A program made the position numbers and the translations under genes. Below, in pieces: positions 42,693-51,597 of a DNA stretch of 52,717 nucleotides. Under the pieces are notes generated by a model. That model was not told the DNA's origin. It made no database searches and saw only the letters and a program-made list of their open reading frames with translations. This DNA is from Achromobacter deleyi (lineage in GTDB: Bacteria > Pseudomonadota > Gammaproteobacteria > Burkholderiales > Burkholderiaceae_B): positions 1 to 52,717 of the forward strand of contig NZ_CADIJO010000035.1 of the NCBI RefSeq assembly GCF_902859705.1. The letters are read 5' to 3'. Every line of letters starts with the position of its first letter. The first letter of the stretch is position 1.

Positions 42693-43811
42693 ATGAAATC
42701 GACTCTCCGCATTGCGGCGGCTGGCGCCTGCCTGTCCGTCTTCGCTCTCTCCCCCGCCCTCTCGGCGGCGGCCACCGCCACCTCGGTTCAGCTCTACGGC
42801 TTGATCGACACCGGCCTGCAATACGTCAACAACGGTCCGGGCGGCAACAGCAAGACCGGCATGGCCACGGGCAATCTCAGCGGTTCGCGCTGGGGCCTGC
42901 GCGGCACCGAAGACCTGGGCGATGGCCTGTCCACCGTGTTCGTGCTGGAAAACGGCTTTGATTCCGACAACGGCACCACCATGCAGGGCGGGCGCCTGTT
43001 CGGCCGCCAGGCCTACGTGGGCCTGGCCAGCAAGGAATGGGGCCGCCTGACGCTGGGCCGCCACAACACGCTGATGATCGAATGGATGAGCAAGTACAAC
43101 CCGTTCGACAACGCCAACTTCTCGATCAAGCGCCCTGACGCGGCGTTCTCCGACCGCACCGACAACGCGGTGATGTACGTCGGCAAGTTCGGCCCCGTCT
43201 CGGTCGGCGGCTACTACAGCTTCGGCTGGAACAACGAACAATCGTTCGACGACAAGACGCTGGGCCGCATGATCGGCGGCGGCGTGCGCTATCAGTCCGG
43301 CGGCCTGGACGCCGGCCTGCTGTACCACTCCAAGAACGCCGACAAGCCGGCCAAGGGCGCCAACAGCGACAACCGCGAAGACCGCATCGTGGCCGGCGTG
43401 TCGTACGACTTCGACGGCTTCAAGCTGTACGGCGGCTACCGCTGGCTGGAACAGAAGCTGACGCAGCGCAACTACAAGAACAACCTGACCTGGCTGGGTT
43501 TCACCTACCTGCCGGTGCAGAACAACCGCCTGTCGTTCACCGTGTACCACCTGGACGATGCCGTGTGCGACGACATGAACAACGCCGTCTGCCCCGCCGC
43601 GCAAGCCGCGGGCACCGGCCAGAAGTCGACCATGTTCGTGCTGGGCAACGAATACGACCTATCCAAGCGCACTACGGTGTATGCGGTGGCGGCCTACGCG
43701 GTCAACGACGACAAGTCGTCGCAGAGCGTCATCGGCGGCAAGTACGGCGCCAACGTCGAGCCGGGCAAGAACCAGTTCGGCCTGAACCTTGGCCTGCGGC
43801 ACCGGTTTTGA
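42693..43811 (+). CDS. Outer-membrane porin (Gram-negative general porin family)
   Basis: 372 residues from the ATG at 42693, with AGAGG upstream. Signal peptide MKSTLRIAAAGACLSVFALSPALSAAA, then SVQLYGLIDTGLQYVNN, the betaproteobacterial porin opening. The loop region shows VFVLENGFDSDNG and GRQAYVGLASKEWGRLTLGRHN, and the C-terminus ends FGLNLGLRHRF with a terminal Phe, the barrel-assembly signal. Trimeric diffusion channel. Its stop codon overlaps the probable TTG start of an ABC-importer ATPase, so it is likely to serve that importer. Confidence 0.95.
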   Translation: MKSTLRIAAAGACLSVFALSPALSAAATATSVQLYGLIDTGLQYVNNGPGGNSKTGMATGNLSGSRWGLRGTEDLGDGLSTVFVLENGFDSDNGTTMQGGRLFGRQAYVGLASKEWGRLTLGRHNTLMIEWMSKYNPFDNANFSIKRPDAAFSDRTDNAVMYVGKFGPVSVGGYYSFGWNNEQSFDDKTLGRMIGGGVRYQSGGLDAGLLYHSKNADKPAKGANSDNREDRIVAGVSYDFDGFKLYGGYRWLEQKLTQRNYKNNLTWLGFTYLPVQNNRLSFTVYHLDDAVCDDMNNAVCPAAQAAGTGQKSTMFVLGNEYDLSKRTTVYAVAAYAVNDDKSSQSVIGGKYGANVEPGKNQFGLNLGLRHRF

Positions 43812-44521
43812 GCGCGCTTGATCCTACCGCGGGCGGCACGGCGATCGCCGTGCGCGGCCTGCGGCACGCCTTCAACGGCCACACCGTGCTGGACGGCGTC
43901 GACCTGGACGTGCCCGCGGGCACCGTCCTGGCGCTGCTCGGCCCGTCGGGCTGCGGCAAGAGCACCCTGCTCAAGGCCCTGGCGGGCTTGCTGCGGCCAC
44001 AGTCCGGCCGCATCGAGTTCGGCGGCGCCACCGTCTGCGACGCGCAGCGCCACGAGCCGCCGGAACGCCGCGGCCTGGGCATGGTGTTCCAGGACTACGC
44101 CCTGTGGCCGCACCTGAGCGTAGCGCAGAACGTCGCCTTCCCGCTGGAAATGCGCGGCGTGCCGCGGCGCGAGCGGCCGGCCCGGGTGCAGGAAGCCCTG
44201 GCCCTGGTCGGCCTGCACGAGCACGCCACGCGCCGCCCGTCGGACCTGTCCGGCGGCCAGCAGCAGCGCGTCGCGCTGGCCCGCGCCATCGTGGCGCGGC
44301 CGCGCGTGCTGCTGTTCGACGAGCCACTGTCCAACCTGGACCGGGCCCTGCGCGAATCGCTCTGCGTCGAGATCGGCGCGCTGCTGCGCCGGCTTGGCAC
44401 CACCGCCGTCTATGTCACCCACGACCACGAGGAAGCCCATGCCCTGGCGCACACGATCGCCCGCATGGCGCACGGCCGCATCGCCGACCTTGTCATGTCC
44501 AAACCCCAGGACTCTGCCTAA
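43808..44521 (+). CDS. ABC importer ATPase (FbpC/PotA-like)
   Basis: 237 residues if the TTG at 43808 is used; this overlaps the porin stop as TTGA and keeps the first beta-strand (IAVRGLRHAF). A GTG at 43850 is the next choice but would trim that strand. Walker A is GPSGCGKST, the Q-loop FQDYALWPHL, the signature LSGGQQQR, Walker B VLLFDEPLSNLD, and the switch His is in VTHDHEEA. The short C-terminus lacks the TOBE regulatory domain of longer FbpC/PotA proteins. The binding-protein gene starts 1 bp after its stop. Confidence 0.9.
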   Translation: MSALDPTAGGTAIAVRGLRHAFNGHTVLDGVDLDVPAGTVLALLGPSGCGKSTLLKALAGLLRPQSGRIEFGGATVCDAQRHEPPERRGLGMVFQDYALWPHLSVAQNVAFPLEMRGVPRRERPARVQEALALVGLHEHATRRPSDLSGGQQQRVALARAIVARPRVLLFDEPLSNLDRALRESLCVEIGALLRRLGTTAVYVTHDHEEAHALAHTIARMAHGRIADLVMSKPQDSA

Positions 44522-44522
44522 A

Positions 44523-45494
44523 ATGCCCCACGCACCCCTTTCAAAACTACTCGCTACGTTCTTTATGACGCTTTCGTTCGGATTGGCCTCGGGCCAGGCC
44601 AAGGCGCTTACCGTTTACACCGCGGGCCCCGGCGGCCTGATCAAGCAATTGGCCGCGGGCTTCCAGGAAAAGACCGGCATCAAGGTCGACGTGTTCCAGG
44701 CCACCACCGGCAAGGTGATGGCGCGCCTGGAAGCCGAGGCCGCGAACCCGCGCGCCGACGTGCTGATCTCGGCCTCGTGGGACACCGCGCAAGACCTGGA
44801 CCAGCGCGGCTGGCTGCTCGCCTATGAAAGCCCCAACGCCGCCCAGGTGCCGGCGCGCTTCAAGACCCCGACCTACGTCGCGCAGGGCATTTCCGCGCTG
44901 GGCATCGTCTGGAATTCGCGCAGCGGCACGCCCGAACCGCGCGACTGGTCCGACCTGACCGGCCCGCAGTTCAAGCAGGCCGTCACCACGCCCGACCCGG
45001 CGCTGTCCGGCGCCTCGCTGGACCTGCTGCTGGGCCTGCAAAGCGCCCAGGGCGAAGCCGCCTGGAAGCTCTTTGAAACGCTGCGCGACAACGGCATGAC
45101 GATCTCGGGCCCCAACGCCCAGGCGCTGACGCCGGTGCTGCAAGGCGCCAAGGCGGCAGTGTTCGGCGCGGTCGACTACGTGTCGTACGCCAGCGTCGAG
45201 AAGGGCGAATCCATCAAGGTCATCTTCCCGTCCAGCGGCACCGCCATCGCGCCGCGCCCGATGATGATCCTGAAGACCACCAAAGCGCCCGACGACGCAC
45301 GCAAGTTCATCGACTACGTGCTGTCCGAAGACGGCCAGCGCGCCGTCGCCGACGCCTGGCTGATGCCCGCGCGCCAGGACGTGGCGGGCAAGCGGCCCCT
45401 GTTCAAGGACCTGGCGCTGCTGCCCGAGACCGCCCCCGGCGCCAATCGCGCCGAGGTGCTGGCCCGGTTCGCCCGCCTGTTCGGCCAACACTGA
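44523..45494 (+). CDS. ABC importer periplasmic binding protein (family 1, FbpA-like)
   Basis: 323 residues. Signal peptide MPHAPLSKLLATFFMTLSFGLASGQAKA, then LTVYTAGPGGLIKQLAAGFQEKTGIKVDVFQATTGKVMARLEAE, the opening of ferric/phosphonate/phosphate-ester binding proteins. In ferric FbpA two adjacent tyrosines bind iron late in the protein; here the equivalent stretch reads VDYVSYASVEKGE without an adjacent pair, so ferric iron is not assured and an organic anion is possible. A perfect hairpin follows its stop. Substrate unassigned. Confidence 0.9.
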   Translation: MPHAPLSKLLATFFMTLSFGLASGQAKALTVYTAGPGGLIKQLAAGFQEKTGIKVDVFQATTGKVMARLEAEAANPRADVLISASWDTAQDLDQRGWLLAYESPNAAQVPARFKTPTYVAQGISALGIVWNSRSGTPEPRDWSDLTGPQFKQAVTTPDPALSGASLDLLLGLQSAQGEAAWKLFETLRDNGMTISGPNAQALTPVLQGAKAAVFGAVDYVSYASVEKGESIKVIFPSSGTAIAPRPMMILKTTKAPDDARKFIDYVLSEDGQRAVADAWLMPARQDVAGKRPLFKDLALLPETAPGANRAEVLARFARLFGQH

Positions 45495-45500
45495 CAGGCC

Positions 45501-45525
45501 GGGATGCCGGCCCGCCCGGCATCCC
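45501..45525 (+). promoter_or_regulatory. Perfect intergenic hairpin between binding-protein and permease genes
   Basis: GGGATGCCGG (45501-45510) pairs exactly with CCGGCATCCC (45516-45525) around a 5-nt loop. There is no T-tract, so full termination is unlikely. Such hairpins after binding-protein genes protect upstream mRNA or reduce readthrough, so that binding protein exceeds permease. Confidence 0.65.
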
Positions 45526-45535
45526 CACCTCCACC

Positions 45536-47185
45536 ATGAAAAGCGTCTTCATCCTGGCGGCCATCACCGTGGCCGCCCTGGGCGTGCTCGTCGCCCTGCC
45601 GATGGCCTTTGTCGCACTGCAGGCCATCTTTCCCCACCTGGCCGAAGGGTCGCTGCGCAACCCCTTCGGCGCCTGGGCCGCGACCCTGGCGACCCCGGCC
45701 GCGCTGACCCTGATCGGCGGCACCCTCAAGCTGGGCCTGGGCGTGGCGGCCGTAAGCGCCGCAATCGGCATCCCGCTGGGCGCCTTGCGCGGCCTGTTCC
45801 AGGTGCCGCTGGCGCGGCTTTGGGACCTGCTGTTCCTGGTGCCTTTCCTGCTGCCGCCCTACATCGCCGCGCTGTCCTGGACCATGGCGCTGCAACCGCG
45901 CGGCTACCTGGAACAACTGGCCGGTTTCAACCTGGGTCCGCTGCTGTTTTCCCCGGCGGGCGTGACACTGGCCATGGGGCTGGCGATCTTCCCGGTGGTG
46001 TATTTCGCCGTGTCGCGCAGCATGGCCGCCACCGGCGCGCGGCTGGCGGACGTGGCGCGCGTGTTCGGCGCCGGGCCCTGGCGCGCGTTCCTGCGCGTCA
46101 CCCTGCCGCTGGCGCTGCCGGCCATCGCGGCCAGCCTGCTGCTGGCCTTCACGCTGGCCATCGAGGAATACGGCGTGCCCGCCGCGCTGGGCTCGCAGGC
46201 CGGCGTCAATGTCATGACGACCGCCATCGAGCGGCGCCTGGCGGACTGGCCCATCGACCTGCCCGGCGCCGCGCTGCTGTCGATGGTGCTGGTGGCGCTG
46301 GCGTTGACCGCCTACGCGGTGCAGCGCGCGCTGGTGGCCGGACGCGGCTTCGAAACCACCACCGGCAAGCCTGCCCCCTTGGCGCGCGGCCAACTCGGCG
46401 CGTGGCGCTGGCCGGTGCTGGGCCTGTTCGCCGCCGTCGCGCTGGTGGCCGTCGCGGCGCCGCTGGCCTCGATGCTGGCCGCGGCCTTGACGCGCCACGT
46501 CTCGGCAGGCCTGTCGCCTACCAACCTGACCCTGGCCAATTTCGCGGCCTTGTTCCAGACCGGCGGCGAAGCCTGGCAGGCGCTGTCCACCAGCCTTTTG
46601 CTGGCCAGCGGCACCGCGCTGGCGGCCGGCGCCGTGGGATTGCTTGCCGCGTGGTGCGTGGCGGGCCGGCATGTGCCGGGCGCCGCCGTCATCGACGCGC
46701 TGGCGCTGCTGCCCGCGGCCCTGCCCGGCGTGGTGGTGGGCGTGGGGCTGATCCTGGCCTGGAACCAGCCGTTCTGGCCCGCGTCGCCCTACGGCACCTG
46801 GGGCATCCTGCTGCTGTCGTACACCTGCCTGCTGTTGCCCTACCCCGTGCGCTACGTCAGCGCGGCGCTGTCGCAGATCGGCGCCAACCTCGAAGCGGCC
46901 GCGCGGGTGCACGGCGCCAGCGCGGCGGCGGCGCTGCGCCGCATCGTGCTGCCGCTGGTGCTGCCGGGCCTGGCCGCGTCGATGCTGATGGTGTTTGCCG
47001 TGGCCTCGCGCGAACTGGTCACCTCGCTGCTGCTGGCGCCGGCCGGCGTGCAGACGGTGTCGATCTTCGTCTGGCGGCAGTTCGAACAGGGGTCGGTGGG
47101 CGAAGGCATGGCCATGGCCGCGGTGGCCGTGGCGGTCAGCCTGACGCTGATGCTGGCGGCCACGCTGATCCGGCGGCGGCAATAA
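45536..47185 (+). CDS. ABC importer fused double permease (FbpB-like)
   Basis: 549 residues with about 12 hydrophobic helices in two similar halves. Each half carries an EAA-type loop that contacts the ATPase: ADVARVFGAGPWRAFLRVTLPLALPAI at about 165-200 and EAAARVHGASAAAALRRIVLPLVLPGL at about 455-485. The fused two-domain form is typical of FbpB/iron- and phosphonate-type importers. It starts 41 bp after the binding protein, behind a hairpin, and completes the porin-ATPase-binding protein-permease unit. Confidence 0.93.
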   Translation: MKSVFILAAITVAALGVLVALPMAFVALQAIFPHLAEGSLRNPFGAWAATLATPAALTLIGGTLKLGLGVAAVSAAIGIPLGALRGLFQVPLARLWDLLFLVPFLLPPYIAALSWTMALQPRGYLEQLAGFNLGPLLFSPAGVTLAMGLAIFPVVYFAVSRSMAATGARLADVARVFGAGPWRAFLRVTLPLALPAIAASLLLAFTLAIEEYGVPAALGSQAGVNVMTTAIERRLADWPIDLPGAALLSMVLVALALTAYAVQRALVAGRGFETTTGKPAPLARGQLGAWRWPVLGLFAAVALVAVAAPLASMLAAALTRHVSAGLSPTNLTLANFAALFQTGGEAWQALSTSLLLASGTALAAGAVGLLAAWCVAGRHVPGAAVIDALALLPAALPGVVVGVGLILAWNQPFWPASPYGTWGILLLSYTCLLLPYPVRYVSAALSQIGANLEAAARVHGASAAAALRRIVLPLVLPGLAASMLMVFAVASRELVTSLLLAPAGVQTVSIFVWRQFEQGSVGEGMAMAAVAVAVSLTLMLAATLIRRRQ

Positions 47186-47202
47186 GGCCGGCCTGAAGCG
47201 CC

Positions 47203-47235
47203 GCGGGGCCGTGCCTTGCACAGGCACGGCCCCGC
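47203..47235. terminator. Strong hairpin after the permease gene
   Basis: A 13-bp perfect stem (47203-47215 with 47223-47235, arm GCGGGGCCGTGCC) with a 7-nt loop TTGCACA sits 18 bp after the permease stop codon, between convergent genes. Confidence 0.7.
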
Positions 47236-47240
47236 GCGCA

Positions 47241-47262
47241 GGCCCCGCACAACGCCGGGGCC
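47241..47262 (-). terminator. Second hairpin, downstream of wspR
   Basis: GGCCCCG (47241-47247) pairs with CGGGGCC (47256-47262) around 8 nt, 11 bp beyond the wspR stop on the leftward strand. Together with the neighbouring hairpin it separates the convergent importer and wsp operons. Confidence 0.6.
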
Positions 47263-47272
47263 GCTTGCTGAA

Positions 47273-48286
47273 TTACATCTGCCCCTGCACCACCCGGTTG
47301 CGGCCCTGGCGCTTGGCCTGGTACAGCCCGCGGTCGGCCACCTGGATCAGGTCGGTGCAAGGCTGGTCGGCCACCGGCACGGCCGTGGCGGTGCCCACGC
47401 TGACGGTCAGCCACGGGCCGCCGCCCGCATCTTTTTGCGGAATCTGCATCGCTTCCACCGCGCGGCGCAGCTTTTCGGCGGCCAGGCGCGCGCTGCCCGC
47501 CGGCGTGCCCGGCAGCACCAGCGCGAATTCCTCGCCGCCAAAACGCGCCGCCAGGTCGGTGGACCGGTCGCAGCTGGCGAAGATGGTGTTGGCCACGCGT
47601 TTCAGGGCCTCGTCGCCGGCAATGTGGCCGTAGGTGTCGTTGTAGGACTTGAAGTGGTCCACGTCGATCATCAGCATGCTGATTTCGCGGCCGTCGCGGC
47701 GTGCGCGCAGCCATTCGGCGTTGAGGTATTCGTCGAAATAGCGGCGGTTGCCCAGGCCCGTCAGGCCGTCGGAATTGGTCAGGCGGCGCAGTTCCATATT
47801 GCTTTCCAGCAACTGCTGCTGGCTCTGGCGCAGGGCCTGGTAGGCCTCGTCGCGCTGCACCATCGCCAGGTACGAGCGCGAGTGGTAGCGGATGCGGGCC
47901 ACCAGTTCGATCGAATCGGGCAGCTTGACCAGGTAGTCGTTGGCGCCGGCCGCAAACGCCGCGCTCTTGATGGCCGGGTCTTCCTTGGTGGACAGCACGA
48001 TGATGGGAATGTCGCGCGTCACCGGATGGCCGCGGTATTCCTGCACCAGGCTCAGGCCGTCCACGCCCGGCAGCACCAGGTCCTGCAGGATCACGGTGGG
48101 CCGCGTCTGGATGGCGACGGTCAGGGCCTTGTAGGGGTCCGAACAATAGTGGAAGTCAATGTTGCCCTCCGTGGCCAGGGCCCTGCGGATGGCCTCGCCG
48201 ACCATTACCTGGTCGTCGACCAGCAATACCATGGCCGCGTGCGAATTCAGGTCCGCCGACGCCGGGCTGTCAATGGGAGGGTGCAT
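47273..48286 (-). CDS. wspR: Response regulator diguanylate cyclase WspR
   Basis: 337 residues. Receiver domain at about 18-135 with phospho-acceptor D69 (ILQDLVLPG), a coiled-coil linker (EAYQALRQSQQQLLESNMELRRL) and a GGDEF domain from about 170. The active-site motif is G250-G-E-E-F254. An inhibitory site R241-S-T-D244 lies five residues before it, so product inhibition by c-di-GMP is expected. Phosphorylated by the WspE kinase, it makes c-di-GMP after surface contact in Pseudomonas. Last gene of the wsp operon, 36 bp after wspF. Confidence 0.95.
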   Translation of the reverse strand: MHPPIDSPASADLNSHAAMVLLVDDQVMVGEAIRRALATEGNIDFHYCSDPYKALTVAIQTRPTVILQDLVLPGVDGLSLVQEYRGHPVTRDIPIIVLSTKEDPAIKSAAFAAGANDYLVKLPDSIELVARIRYHSRSYLAMVQRDEAYQALRQSQQQLLESNMELRRLTNSDGLTGLGNRRYFDEYLNAEWLRARRDGREISMLMIDVDHFKSYNDTYGHIAGDEALKRVANTIFASCDRSTDLAARFGGEEFALVLPGTPAGSARLAAEKLRRAVEAMQIPQKDAGGGPWLTVSVGTATAVPVADQPCTDLIQVADRGLYQAKRQGRNRVVQGQM

Positions 48287-48322
48287 AGTGTCTTTCCTTG
48301 ATTTCTCGCTGTATCCGCCGGG

Positions 48323-49339
48323 TCAGGCAAACGCCTGGATCAAACGGGGTGCAATCTTATCCAATGGGCGGATTTCAACGGCGGCCTGCAAGGCAGCCGC
48401 CGCTTTGGGCATGCCATAGACCGCGCTGGTCGCCTGGTCCTGGGCAATGGTCAGGCAGCCGCGCTCGCGCAGCGCCTTCAGGCCGCGCGCCCCGTCCTGC
48501 CCCATGCCGGTCAGCAGCACGCCGACCGCCAGGCCGCGCCAATGCTGTGCCACGCTATGGAAAAATACATCAATTGAGGGACGGTACAGGCTTTCCTTGG
48601 GATTCTCGGTGTACCGCAGCGTACCATCCGCCACCAGGTGCAGATGGTCGTCGGTGCCGGCCAGCAGCACCTGGCCGGGCGCGGGGCGCTCGCCCTCGCG
48701 CACCAGCCGCACCGGCAGCGTCACCTGGTCGTTGAGCCAATCGGCCATGCCGGCGGCGAACGACGCGTCCACATGCTGCACCAGCACGATGCCGGCGGGA
48801 AACGTGACGGGCAGATCGCGCAGCAGCTGCGCCAGCGTGGCCGGGCCGCCGGCCGAGGCGCCGATCACCAGCAGGCCCTGCGACGGCCCTGCCTGCGTCG
48901 CGCTGCGGGCCACCGGCGACAGCGCCGTGCGGTTGTTGCCGTAGCGGCCGATCAGCCAGCCGATGTTGCGGATCTTGCGCAGCAAGGGCGCGGCCGCCGT
49001 GCGCAGGTCGGCGCTGCCCACCACCGGGGTATCCACCGCGTCCAGCGCGCCATAGCCCATGGCGTCGAACACCCGGGCGGTATGGCGGGCCACGTCCACC
49101 GTGACCACCACGATGGCGCAAGGGCTTTCGGCCATGATGCGGCGGGTGGCCTCGACCCCGTCCATGACGGGCATGATCAGGTCCATCAGCACCACGTCGG
49201 GACGGTCCTGGGCGCACTGTTCCAGGGCCTCCTGGCCGTTGGCGGCGACCCAGGCGACTTCCAGCCCGGGTTCCAATGCGATGACGCGCCGCAGGGTTTC
49301 GACGGCCATCTGCAGATCGTTGACGATTCCGATTCTCAC
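48323..49339 (-). CDS. wspF: CheB-type methylesterase WspF
   Basis: 338 residues. Receiver domain with phospho-acceptor D53 (VVLMDLIMPVMDG), a linker, then a CheB methylesterase domain with catalytic S162 (GASAGGP), H189 (VQHVD) and D282 (TGMGQDGA). It demethylates the WspA receptor and dampens signalling; loss of wspF in Pseudomonas raises c-di-GMP and gives wrinkly colonies. Its ATG overlaps the wspE stop codon by 4 bp (ATGA). All catalytic residues are intact. Confidence 0.95.
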   Translation of the reverse strand: MRIGIVNDLQMAVETLRRVIALEPGLEVAWVAANGQEALEQCAQDRPDVVLMDLIMPVMDGVEATRRIMAESPCAIVVVTVDVARHTARVFDAMGYGALDAVDTPVVGSADLRTAAAPLLRKIRNIGWLIGRYGNNRTALSPVARSATQAGPSQGLLVIGASAGGPATLAQLLRDLPVTFPAGIVLVQHVDASFAAGMADWLNDQVTLPVRLVREGERPAPGQVLLAGTDDHLHLVADGTLRYTENPKESLYRPSIDVFFHSVAQHWRGLAVGVLLTGMGQDGARGLKALRERGCLTIAQDQATSAVYGMPKAAAALQAAVEIRPLDKIAPRLIQAFA

Positions 49340-51597
49340 GTTCGCGCCTTTCCGATCAGGTCTTCGACGGCGTCCAGCAGGGCGTCGTCGTGGAAGCTGC
49401 CCTTGGCGAGGTAATAGTCGGCGCCGGCATCCAGGCCCCGCCGTCTGTCCTCTTCGCGATCTTTGTAAGACACTACCATCACCGGCAGGCTTTGCAACTT
49501 GGGGTCAGCCTTGATCCGCGTGACCAATTCGATGCCGTCCATGCGCGGCATGTCGACGTCGGTCACCACCAGGTCGAAGGGCTCGTTGCGCAGCATGTTC
49601 CAGCCGTCCATGCCGTCCACCGCCACCGCCACGTCAAAGCCGCGGTTCAGCAGCAGCTTGCGTTCCAGTTCGCGCACGGTCAGCGAATCGTCCACCACCA
49701 GCACGCGCTTGCGGCGCCGCGCCTGCGCCACCGGGCCGCCGCCGTCCACGCGGGTCAAGCGCCCGCCTTCGACCAGCTTCTGCACCGACAGCAGCATGTC
49801 CTCGACGTCCAGGATCAGCAGCGGCGTGCCGTCGTCCATCAGCGAACCGGCCATGACGTCCTGCACCTTGCCCAGGCGCGGGTCCAACGGCTGCACGACC
49901 AGCGTGCGCTCGCCCACGTAGCGGTCCACGGCAATGCCGTAGAGCTTGTCGTGGTCGCCCACCACCACGACCGGCAGGGTTTCGGCCGCCGGGGCCGGGT
50001 CGCCCGACCGCAGGATCTGGCGCGCCGACACCAGGCCGATCTGGCGGTCCATGAAGCGGAAATGCTGGTGCCCTTCGAGCTGCTCGATGTCTTCGGCGCG
50101 CACCTGCAATGCGTGGCTGACATACGCCAGCGGAAACGCGTAGATCTCGCCCTGCACCTCGACCAGCAGGCTGCGCACCACCGACAGCGACAGCGGCATT
50201 TCCAGCACGAAGCGCGTGCCCTGCCCCGTCTGCTGGTGAATGCGCACGGCGCCGCGCAACTGCCGCACCATGGTCTGCACCACATCCAGCCCGACGCCGC
50301 GGCCCGAGATCTCGGTCACTTCGCCGCGCGTGCTGAAACCGGACAGGAACAGGAATTCCAGCAGTTCGGCCTCGCTCAGGCGGGCGGCGGTCTCGCTGTT
50401 GGTCAGCTTGCGCTGCACCACTTCGACCCGCAGGCGGTCCAGCGAAATGCCGCCGCCGTCGTCGCTCAGTTCAATCAGCAGCATGCCGGCCGCGTGGCGC
50501 GCCGACAGCCGGATCAGGCCTTCGGGCGACTTGCCGGCTTCCAGGCGGTCCATCGGCATCTCGATGCCGTGGTCCACCGCGTTGCGCAACAGGTGCATCA
50601 GCGGGGCATCGAGCTTGTCCAGGATGTCGCGGTCGACCTGGGTGGTGTCGCCGTCGATTTCCAGCCGTACCTGCTTGCCCAGCGAGCGGCCCAGGTCGCG
50701 CACCATGCGCGCCATGCCGCCCACGCCGTCGCCAAACGGCCGCATGCGGCAGGCCAGCGCCGTGTCGTACAGGCGCTGCGCCAGGTGGCCCATGCGCCAG
50801 CCGAATTCGTCGACCTCGCTGGCGCGCTGGGTCAGTTCCTGTTGGCAGGCTTCGACGATGCGTTGGGCATCATCCAGCGCGGCCTGGCTGCGGGCGTCCA
50901 GGGGCTCCCCGGCCAGCGAGGCGCGCAGGCTGTCCAGCGCCTGCCCGGCGCCCGACTGCAGCCGCCGCAGCCGCAGCATGGACGCGCTGAACGGCGCAAT
51001 CCAGTGCGATTCGACCAGGGTTTCGCTGGACAGGCCCAGCAGCTTGTTGAGCGTGTCGGCCGTGACGCGCAGCACCCGTTCGCCCTCGCCCAGCGCCTGG
51101 TCCGACACGCGGCGCGCGGGCGGCGGCGGTGGCGGCGGATCGTCCGGCCGCTGGATGGGCGGCAGAAAATCTGACGGCCGGGGCGCGCGTTCGACCACCG
51201 GCGCGGCGGGCGGCGCATTGGGCGCGTTGGACAGGCGGGCCACCAGGTCGTCGATCTCGCTGCCGAGTTCGGCGCCGGGCGTGGCCACGCGCTGCAACAG
51301 GTCCGCGCCCAGCAGCAGCGCATCGATATCGGCGGCCTGCAAGCGCAGCCGCCCTTCCTGCGCGGCCACCAGGCAGTCTTCCATGGCATGCGCGATGCGC
51401 ACTGCCGGATGCAGGTCGACGATGCGGGCTGCGCCCTTGAGCGAATGCGCGGCGCGCATGCAGGCCTCGAGCTGGGGCGCCGACGTGGGGTCGTGCTCCA
51501 GCGCCAAGAGGCCGTTGTTCAGCACCTGCACCTGATTGCGGGTTTCCAGCTGGAACAGTTCCAGCAGCGAGGCGTCGCGCATCTGGTCCGGGTTCAC
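49336..51597 (-). CDS. wspE: Hybrid CheA-type histidine kinase WspE
   Basis: 753 residues if it starts at the GTG at 51597, which overlaps the wspD stop as GTGA and gives VNPDQMRDASLLELF; ATG at 51582 is an alternative. Order: histidine phosphotransfer domain with H51 (AAHSLKGAARIV), Pro-rich linker, dimerisation and ATPase domains (LRNAVDHGIEMP N-box; GRGVGLDVV G-box), CheW-like domain, and a C-terminal receiver with D680 (VVTDVDMPRMDG). It phosphorylates WspR and WspF. The N-terminal frame upstream of GTG is antisense to wspD and is not part of the protein. Confidence 0.95.
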   Translation of the reverse strand: MNPDQMRDASLLELFQLETRNQVQVLNNGLLALEHDPTSAPQLEACMRAAHSLKGAARIVDLHPAVRIAHAMEDCLVAAQEGRLRLQAADIDALLLGADLLQRVATPGAELGSEIDDLVARLSNAPNAPPAAPVVERAPRPSDFLPPIQRPDDPPPPPPPARRVSDQALGEGERVLRVTADTLNKLLGLSSETLVESHWIAPFSASMLRLRRLQSGAGQALDSLRASLAGEPLDARSQAALDDAQRIVEACQQELTQRASEVDEFGWRMGHLAQRLYDTALACRMRPFGDGVGGMARMVRDLGRSLGKQVRLEIDGDTTQVDRDILDKLDAPLMHLLRNAVDHGIEMPMDRLEAGKSPEGLIRLSARHAAGMLLIELSDDGGGISLDRLRVEVVQRKLTNSETAARLSEAELLEFLFLSGFSTRGEVTEISGRGVGLDVVQTMVRQLRGAVRIHQQTGQGTRFVLEMPLSLSVVRSLLVEVQGEIYAFPLAYVSHALQVRAEDIEQLEGHQHFRFMDRQIGLVSARQILRSGDPAPAAETLPVVVVGDHDKLYGIAVDRYVGERTLVVQPLDPRLGKVQDVMAGSLMDDGTPLLILDVEDMLLSVQKLVEGGRLTRVDGGGPVAQARRRKRVLVVDDSLTVRELERKLLLNRGFDVAVAVDGMDGWNMLRNEPFDLVVTDVDMPRMDGIELVTRIKADPKLQSLPVMVVSYKDREEDRRRGLDAGADYYLAKGSFHDDALLDAVEDLIGKART

